NCBI RefSeq assembly: GCF_008764295.1
Contig: NZ_VTQX01000016.1
Span: forward strand, 1-64,000
Reading direction: 5' to 3'
DNA: 64,000 nucleotides
From: Bacillus methanolicus
GTDB lineage: Bacteria; Bacillota; Bacilli; Bacillales; Cytobacillaceae
In this document: positions 58,673-64,000 of the stretch, one piece after another
How positions within the stretch are numbered: position 1 is the stretch's first letter
How the letters are laid out: every line of letters begins with the position of its first letter
The notes under the pieces: generated by a model
The model's input: only the letters and a program-made list of their open reading frames with translations
The model's database searches: none
What the model was told of the DNA's origin: nothing
Position numbers and translations under genes: made by a program

Positions 58673-58679
58673 AAAGAAT

Positions 58680-58709
58680 ATTATATCTATAATTGGGAAG
58701 AGAAGTCAA
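58680..58709 (-). promoter_or_regulatory. Housekeeping promoter of rpsD
   Basis: On the minus strand TTGACT (58709-58704), an 18-base spacer and TATAAT (58685-58680) fit a sigma-A promoter. Confidence 0.7.
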
Positions 58710-59023
58710 GGAAATAATAAAAAAAGAATAAGAACATTAATAATCCATAAGACTTATATGGTATAATAGGAATGGTTGTCTTAAATAGAAGTACGAGTGT
58801 CTATGACAAATGTACAAGCACGATCTTGATTTTTGCCTTTTTTTAGGATACTTTTAGGTGGATGAAATAGGAGTTTAGACTCAGTTTGCCTTGTTTTTGC
58901 TGTGATAAATATCAATTCTTGATGCTAAATTGACAAAAAAATGACAAAAATCCACTGCGCATTATTATATAATAAAAGTATAGCGATCGTTTAAGAAAAC
59001 GGATGATAATAGGTGATGATAGA

Positions 59024-60901
59024 ATGAAAGTGCTTGAAAAAGAGATAATAATGAACCTAAAAAGTCGCTTCTTCGATTTAATACACGAGGACAAAGGTAT
59101 TCTTTCCTATGAAGAAATACTAAGGGAGATGCTGTTTGTCATCCAAAATTTTATTCACTCTAAGGAATTAACATTTTTCAACTTTCATGACTGTGCCAAG
59201 GAAATGTATGTAGTCGCTTCAACAAGTGAAGAGGCAGAAGCTATGGAGTTTTCTCCGCATTTTAACAGTGAAAAATTTAATGAATATGTTTTGGACAAGT
59301 CTATCATTCGCCAACCGATTCCTTTTACAAATTTTGAGAAATATGATCTGCTTTTACCGATGAGAAGAGGAAATGAACAGCTTGGCTATGTTGCTATAAA
59401 AGATGTATCGAAAGAGCTTCATTTTTCTGATCCGATTTTGGAGAAGATCGGTGAGGAGTGCTCTAAATTCCTTCTTAAGGCAAAAGGGATTTGTGAAGTG
59501 ATCTTTGAAGAAAAACGATATAAACAATTGTTTAGGGTAACGGAAAAATTTCATTCGTCGATGGATATGGATGCGGTGTTAGGGGAAATTATTTTTACTC
59601 TGCAGGAGGTTTATCCTAGCTTTACGTATTATTTAATGTTGTCCCATGATAATAATAATCACGCCAACTTGCCTATTAAGGATTTAGAATATGATAGCGA
59701 AAACATCTCTGCCATGCAGGCATATGTTACAGGTGCAATTCAATTGGAGGATTCCGTTCAAGAACAAAAATCAATTCTTTATGCACCTTTAAAGGGGAAG
59801 CAAGGAGTGTATGGTGTACTGCAAGTTATTGCCCCAAATACAAGGGCCTTTCCCAATAATGAGGTGGAATTTATAACACTACTTGCTAATACTGCAGGAT
59901 CTGCTCTTGAAAATGCTCAGTTATATCAGCAATCAAGAAAGCTAATTGCTGACTTGCAATTGATTAACGAAACAACCCGCAGATTAAATTCTGATCTGCG
60001 CCTTACTGAGACCATTAATTTTATGACCGGGCAGATTTTGACATCCTTTGAAGCGGAAGAAGTAGGTTTTGTTCTTGTTTCTGAGAATTTTGAGCAAATA
60101 AAAGTTCTTAAAGGAAGTACTGATTTCTTCTTTTCTAAAGATGCTGAACAATATCTTCAATATATTGCCAAAAAAATAAAGAATGAAAAAGATTCGATCT
60201 TTTTAGGTGACTTAATTTTAGAAAACGTTTCGACTTCCTATCGTTCCGTAATGGCTGTTCCAATGGTACAAACAGATGTAATCATGGGCTTTGCTTTAGT
60301 TTTGCACCGGTTGCCGTACCATTTTTCTTTTGAAACATTTAAACTAATGCAATCATTGATTCATCATTCTACACTAGCATTTTCCAATTCCATGCTGCGA
60401 GAGGAATTAGAAAAAATGGTCATTACCGATCATCTTACAAAGCTTCACTCGCGCAACTTTTTAAATGAGAACATTCATCGTTCTATGTCTGAGGATGCTT
60501 TTGGAACTTTTATTTTGATCGATATTGATAATTTTAAACAGATCAATGACACTTATGGTCATCAAGTTGGCGATGAAGTGCTCATTCAAGTGGCGTCAAT
60601 CATCCATGATAACATAAGAGACACTGATATTGGTGCAAGATGGGGTGGAGAAGAGTTAGCCATCTATTTGCCAAGAATCCCACTTCATGTAGCCGTAACG
60701 ATTGCGGAAAGATTGGTGGCTAAAGTAAACGAGTTAACTGCTCCTCGCATTACAATATCTTGTGGAGTTTCTTACTGGACAAAGGAAAACGATGATAATT
60801 TCACAAAATTATTTAAAAGGGCTGACCAAGCTTTATATTTGGCTAAGGAAACAGGAAAAAATAAAGTAGTAGTGCAGGAAGATGAGGAATTAATCAGCTA
60901 A
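59024..60901 (+). CDS. ytrP: YtrP-like GAF and GGDEF domain protein
   Basis: A 625-residue cytosolic signalling protein. Residues about 20-150, 165-310 and 325-465 are GAF-like sensor regions (ITLLANTAGSALENAQLYQQ closes one). The C-terminal 165 residues are a GGDEF domain beginning TDHLTKLHSRNFLNENIH; its active-site loop is RWGGEELAIYLP, with GGEEL in place of GGDEF, which keeps the key residues. In B. subtilis YtrP the domain is degenerate, so this copy may differ by being active in cyclic-di-GMP synthesis. ATG 59024 is preferred over ATG 59003. Confidence 0.85.
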   Translation: MKVLEKEIIMNLKSRFFDLIHEDKGILSYEEILREMLFVIQNFIHSKELTFFNFHDCAKEMYVVASTSEEAEAMEFSPHFNSEKFNEYVLDKSIIRQPIPFTNFEKYDLLLPMRRGNEQLGYVAIKDVSKELHFSDPILEKIGEECSKFLLKAKGICEVIFEEKRYKQLFRVTEKFHSSMDMDAVLGEIIFTLQEVYPSFTYYLMLSHDNNNHANLPIKDLEYDSENISAMQAYVTGAIQLEDSVQEQKSILYAPLKGKQGVYGVLQVIAPNTRAFPNNEVEFITLLANTAGSALENAQLYQQSRKLIADLQLINETTRRLNSDLRLTETINFMTGQILTSFEAEEVGFVLVSENFEQIKVLKGSTDFFFSKDAEQYLQYIAKKIKNEKDSIFLGDLILENVSTSYRSVMAVPMVQTDVIMGFALVLHRLPYHFSFETFKLMQSLIHHSTLAFSNSMLREELEKMVITDHLTKLHSRNFLNENIHRSMSEDAFGTFILIDIDNFKQINDTYGHQVGDEVLIQVASIIHDNIRDTDIGARWGGEELAIYLPRIPLHVAVTIAERLVAKVNELTAPRITISCGVSYWTKENDDNFTKLFKRADQALYLAKETGKNKVVVQEDEELIS

Positions 60902-60921
60902 TATAATCGCATCATTCACAT

Positions 60922-60951
60922 AAGGCTATTCTTTAATGAATAGTCTTTTTA
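60922..60951 (+). terminator. Terminator of ytrP
   Basis: GGCTATTC pairs with GAATAGTC, followed by TTTTTATC. Confidence 0.7.
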
Positions 60952-60993
60952 TCTATGTTCTTGTCTGCATATTTCGATATTAGAGGTTAGAAA

Positions 60994-61179
60994 ATGAAGA
61001 AATACAAATTAAAAAATAAATTTAAAGGGTATAAAAAAGGAACCCGGTTTTACGTAATTGTGGAATCGGAATTCATTGGAGTGAAAGAGTATGTATTGCG
61101 AACAGAGGATCTTTCGGAGAGATTAAGTATTTCAGAAAGCGAGCTTGAAAAACACTTTCTTTTTTTAGGCTATAAATAA
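60994..61179 (+). CDS. Small basic protein of unknown function
   Basis: A 61-residue soluble protein with a basic N-terminus (MKKYKLKNKFKGYKKGTRFY) and an acidic C-terminal half (TEDLSERLSISESELEKHF). It looks like a small beta-plus-helix fold, possibly nucleic acid binding. AGAGG precedes ATG 60994. Confidence 0.65.
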   Translation: MKKYKLKNKFKGYKKGTRFYVIVESEFIGVKEYVLRTEDLSERLSISESELEKHFLFLGYK

Positions 61180-61351
61180 ATAACGCATAAGAAGCTTCTG
61201 TTTATTTCCGCCAGCTATTTGTTCTCAGTACTCAGTCTGAAGCGATACTCCATATCAGCCTCCAGTCCCTAGCGGCTTTTTGAAAATTTGGTTAGGTTGA
61301 AGAGGGAGCAACGTTTAAAAGTATTTTAGTAACTAGCGGAAAGAAGGTGAA

Positions 61352-61741
61352 ATGAAATTGGATTATATTTTTATTTCAGGATTTGTTTTAGCCTTTCTAT
61401 TTTTCGTGATCGCTGTATTTCAGGTCCTGCTTTCACTTGGTTATCCATTGGGAGAATATGCGATGGGAGGGTAACATAAGGTTTTACCTTATACATTGCG
61501 GATTGTAAGTGTGTTTAATGCTCTAATCCTTTTATTCATGATCATCGTGATTCTTGAGCATGTAGAAGTCCTCACTGTTTTCCATTTATCCTTTACAAAC
61601 ACAATTGTCTGGGTCTTCACAATCTTTTTAGGACTCAATACAATCGCTAATTTGCTCTCAACCAGCCGGAAAGAGAAATATACGATGACGCCATTATCGA
61701 GCATTGCTTTTGTCTTATCTCTTATCATTGCAATTTCGTGA
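61352..61741 (+). pseudogene. Small polytopic membrane protein split by a stop codon
   Basis: ATG 61352 follows AAGAAGGTG and opens MKLDYIFISGFVLAFLFF and SLGYPLGEYAMGG. A TAA at 61472-61474 then interrupts the frame. The same frame continues directly with HKVLPYTLRIVSVFN and more hydrophobic helices to 61741 (LGLNTIANLLSTSRKEK, TPLSSIAFVLSLIIAIS). Together they form a roughly 129-residue, four-helix membrane protein. The stop replaces a residue between AMGG and HKVLP, where a Lys codon (AAA to TAA) is likely. No frameshift is needed. Confidence 0.75.
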
Positions 61742-61756
61742 AAACTGCCGATGAGG

Positions 61757-61795
61757 AAGGATAGACAGAGTCTTTTATCTCGAGTCTATCCTTCA
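61757..61795. terminator. Terminator between the membrane gene and ytsP
   Basis: AAGGATAGAC pairs perfectly with GTCTATCCTT. Convergent genes lie on both sides. Confidence 0.75.
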
Positions 61796-61811
61796 GCAGC
61801 CTTCATAGAAT

Positions 61812-62291
61812 TTAGACATAACGTACAAGCTCTTCAACGAAAGCTTCCAAATTTTCTTGGTCGACTTCATCAAAGCGATTCTTTTCTGGAGAATCGATAT
61901 CTAAGACCCCGATTACTTGCCCATCTTTAATCAGTGGGATAACAATTTCAGATTGCGAAGCTGCATCACAAGCAATATGCCCTGGGAACTGATGGACATC
62001 CTCAACACGAAGTGTTTTCTTTTGACTTGCGCTTGTGCCGCAAACCCCTTTTCCAAATGGGATTCTTACACATGCTGGCAAGCCTTGAAAAGGTCCTAAA
62101 ACAAGTTCCTGTTCCTCCGTTAAATAAAATCCAACCCAATTAATTCTATCTAGAAATTGATTCAAAAGAGCTGAAGCATTACTTAAATTGGCAATTTGAT
62201 TTGATTCTCCATCTAGTAAAGCAATAAGCTGCTTCTTAAGGAGATTGTATTGATCTTGGCGATTGCCATCATATGATTGGACTTTAAACAT
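61812..62291 (-). CDS. ytsP: GAF-domain free methionine-R-sulfoxide reductase, YtsP-like
   Basis: A 159-residue single GAF domain. The core is WVGFYLTEEQELVLGPFQGL and VRIPFGKGVCGTSA. The conserved Cys of GVCGT and HIACDAAS, together with the Cys in PACVRI, are those used by fRMsr enzymes, which reduce free methionine-(R)-sulfoxide. Position next to ytrP and refZ matches YtsP. It diverges from refZ. Confidence 0.88.
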   Translation of the reverse strand: MFKVQSYDGNRQDQYNLLKKQLIALLDGESNQIANLSNASALLNQFLDRINWVGFYLTEEQELVLGPFQGLPACVRIPFGKGVCGTSASQKKTLRVEDVHQFPGHIACDAASQSEIVIPLIKDGQVIGVLDIDSPEKNRFDEVDQENLEAFVEELVRYV

Positions 62292-62511
62292 GATTCTCCC
62301 CCTAATTACTGAAAAATGATTTATTCATTATGCCACATATTATGATAAAAAACGAATAATAATGACTGAGAAATTGCCTTTATTGTATCAAAACGGGTAG
62401 AAAAATAGGAGACTTTGTCTATTTTTTTATAGAGGAAAATGGTAGAAAGAAAAGAAGTCTTACAAGAGGGAAATAGATGTGTGTAAATTGGTGGATAAGG
62501 CGGTGGTATAA

Positions 62512-63147
62512 ATGGTCCAAAATACGAAAAATGACATTCTTGAAGCAGCGATCTTTCTCTTTAACACAAAAGGATTTAACGGGACTTCAATTAGAGATAT
62601 TGCAGGCAAGGCAAGAGTGAATGTTTCCAATATTTCATACTATTTTCAAAGCAAGGAGGGGCTTCTAGAGCATTGCTTGACCACTTATTTTGAACAGTAT
62701 TTGCAGCTGATTGAAGAGGGATATTATGAGGGAATGAAAGAAGGGGCATTAAGCCAGCTCCAGCATATAACAGAGAAAATTCTTTATTTTCACTGTCAAC
62801 ATATTCATCTAACAAGACTTGTACTTAGAGAAATATCGATTGATTCACAGATGGTGAGAGAGGTGATGGCAACATATATTTTGAAGGAGAGATATTTCTT
62901 GAAACTTGTATTTGAAGAGGGAATTCGTTCAAAAGAGTTTCAATCCTTTTCGATCAATTATATGCTGATTCAATATAAGAGCCTTATTACTATGCCGTTT
63001 TTAAATAGTTACTACTTGACGGAAGTTCTGCAAGTTCTTCCGAATGAAAAATATTTTGTCAAAAGATACTTAAAGGATATCAACGGATGGTTTCAAGGTG
63101 TCATTTGCCGGCGCCCAAGCCCTAATTTATCGGCAGCCAATAACTAA
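62512..63147 (+). CDS. refZ: TetR-family regulator of FtsZ, RefZ (YttP)
   Basis: A 211-residue TetR-type protein. The HTH is GTSIRDIAGKARVNVSNISY with YYFQSKEGLLEH after it (residues 24-55). The rest is a helical ligand/dimer domain. RefZ of B. subtilis binds sites near the origin and inhibits FtsZ ring assembly during sporulation. Identity rests on HTH similarity and on the order rpsD-ytrP-ytsP-refZ-hisJ. ATG 62512 is preceded by a weak site, GGCGGTGG. Confidence 0.85.
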   Translation: MVQNTKNDILEAAIFLFNTKGFNGTSIRDIAGKARVNVSNISYYFQSKEGLLEHCLTTYFEQYLQLIEEGYYEGMKEGALSQLQHITEKILYFHCQHIHLTRLVLREISIDSQMVREVMATYILKERYFLKLVFEEGIRSKEFQSFSINYMLIQYKSLITMPFLNSYYLTEVLQVLPNEKYFVKRYLKDINGWFQGVICRRPSPNLSAANN

Positions 63148-63488
63148 TGTTTATTTTCCTGACGTTGTCAGCCGAGCTTTAGGGATTGCTCTAATGAGAA
63201 AGCCTTTTACGATCATATAGCTTATGCGGTCAAGAAAAACTCCCAACAACACTTAATGAATTGTGAAATTGGAAGGATTTGCAGGATAGGTGAGTATTGC
63301 GTAAGAGCGACTGCTCCGAGGAAGCTCACCGCCTGTTCCCCGGAAAGCAACGGATTTTAACTACAAATTCATCCAAAAATGCAAAAGACATCGAAAGGTG
63401 GTACTCTCGATGTCTTTATCGATAAACTGATGACTAATCTAAATGATTAATCGCTCCTCTACTTGAAATTGAAGTTGATAATTAAGAG
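63148..63488. other. Gene-free stretch with a dispersed repeat
   Basis: It holds no recognised gene. A GC-richer segment (63290-63350) and the second copy of a dispersed repeat (63371-63430) are present. Confidence 0.55.
63371..63430 (+). repeat. Dispersed repeat, copy 2
   Basis: It matches 23553-23612 in inverted orientation. Its hairpin GACATCGA.../...TCGATGTC surrounds AAGGTGGTACTC. Confidence 0.6.
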
Positions 63489-63758
63489 TTAAAGTGAATA
63501 AAAACTAATAGCCCCAATTATCATGAGTAATATAAAAATACCTAATATACCCAATAGAATTCTTTTCCATATTTTTCTCAAATGATCACCTGCATTTAAG
63601 TTTAATCTCTCCCAAAAAGCTCCAGGTTCTTGACCTTTTTCAACACTTGCAACTGTAAATAGAATGAACAAGTTGAATCCGCTAGCATCTTTATTACGAA
63701 TATGATTACTATGTCTTTCTCCATCTGAATTCAAAAATTCAAAAGTGCTCTTACAGTC
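63489..63758 (-). pseudogene. Probable remnant of a membrane-anchored protein
   Basis: The minus-strand frame is open from about 63758, with VDCKSTFEFLNSDGERH, a central SGFNLFILFTVASVEKG, and a C-terminal membrane helix (RILLGILGIFILLMIIGAIS). No ribosome site is seen near TTG 63734, and upstream the same frame carries two more stops within protein-like sequence (MIFSNKEERISIY). It may be the intact tail of a decayed gene or a short real protein with an unusual start. Confidence 0.4.
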
Positions 63759-63923
63759 AACATTTCATTGGTTGTAAACAATTTTCCTTTAGTAAATCGA
63801 GATTCTTTCCTCTTTGTTTGAAAAAATCATGGCTCTAACAATGGTAATGGTCCTGATCTTCATATATCAAGTGTCATTTTATGTATGGGTTCCCACTCAC
63901 AATCGAAAAAAAAGTGAATATAG

Positions 63924-64000
63924 TCAAGCAAAGCTGCTAATTAAATTCTCATAGCCTTGTTTAAGTTCCTTTACTTGATGGGCATCTGACCCATATATTA
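63924..64000 (-). CDS. hisJ: Histidinol-phosphatase HisJ, C-terminus only
   Basis: The last 24 codons of a gene that runs off the right edge on the minus strand. They read IYGSDAHQVKELKQGYENLI and then SSFA before TGA at 63924. GSDAH is the C-terminal metal-binding motif of PHP-family phosphatases. In B. subtilis ytvP/hisJ is the gene after refZ, so histidinol-phosphatase (histidine synthesis) is the likely product. Confidence 0.7.
   Translation of the reverse strand, partial: IYGSDAHQVKELKQGYENLISSFA

Overview
This window is a stretch of a low-GC Gram-positive chromosome, almost certainly from the family Bacillaceae. Start codons are often TTG or GTG behind strong AGGAGG-type ribosome sites, terminators are hairpins followed by T-runs, and the gene order follows the ytgP-ytzE ... 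ytlP-ytlQ-ytlR-ytmP-ytzH-trmB-ytnP-ytzB-ytoP-ytpP-ytpQ-sftA-murC-ytxGHJ-aroA-ccpA-acuABC/acsA-tyrS-rpsD-ytrP-ytsP-refZ-hisJ order known from Bacillus subtilis. Species cannot be fixed from the sequence alone. No tRNA, rRNA or CRISPR array was seen.

Layout. 1-1085: end of an IS3-family insertion sequence running off the left edge. 1.1-11.2 kb: a flavoprotein, a lipid II flippase homologue, a pseudouridine synthase, a small DeoR-type regulator, an unusual M48 metalloprotease with C-terminal ankyrin repeats, an EcsAB-like ABC transporter whose permease gene is frameshifted, and a PepV dipeptidase. 11.5-27.7 kb: cysteine synthase paralogue, 2',5' RNA ligase, lipid kinase, TrmB, a lactonase-like hydrolase, an M42 peptidase, a PTS-type membrane protein translationally coupled to a thioredoxin-like protein, and the SftA DNA translocase. 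28.3-42.3 kb: murC, a frameshifted AmpS aminopeptidase, the stress genes ytxGHJ, a large FtsA-like protein, aroA, ccpA, and the divergent acsA/acuABC acetate genes around a CcpA (cre) site. 42.4-52.4 kb: a chemoreceptor, a class A penicillin-binding protein, tyrS behind a T-box, and the sigma-W driven yuaF-floT flotillin pair.

52.5-57.8 kb is the accessory part. It opens with the most interesting system here: a PlcR-like HTH/TPR (RRNPP) regulator followed 37 bases later by a 62-residue secreted precursor carrying three copies of GIPSEH, twice as AGIPSEH. That heptapeptide fits the pattern of the PlcR pheromone PapR (ADLPFEF). It looks like a self-contained multi-copy pheromone quorum-sensing pair. 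Downstream are small membrane proteins, a decayed secreted toxin-like gene with an apparently intact partner gene, a secreted-protein gene that has lost its start, a DUF3231 protein, and frameshifted mobile-element debris. 57.8-64 kb returns to core genes: rpsD with its structured leader, ytrP, a small membrane gene broken by a stop codon, ytsP, refZ and the end of hisJ.

How the genes work together. CcpA (36.6 kb) probably acts on the cre site between acsA and acuABC (39.6 kb), where AcuA and AcuC acetylate and deacetylate AcsA. SftA, the penicillin-binding protein, MurC, the MurJ-type flippase and RefZ all serve envelope synthesis and division. At least six genes are interrupted by small indels, a stop codon or loss of the start, so either this strain is shedding genes or the assembly has indel errors. 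Frameshifts in homopolymers should be checked against reads.
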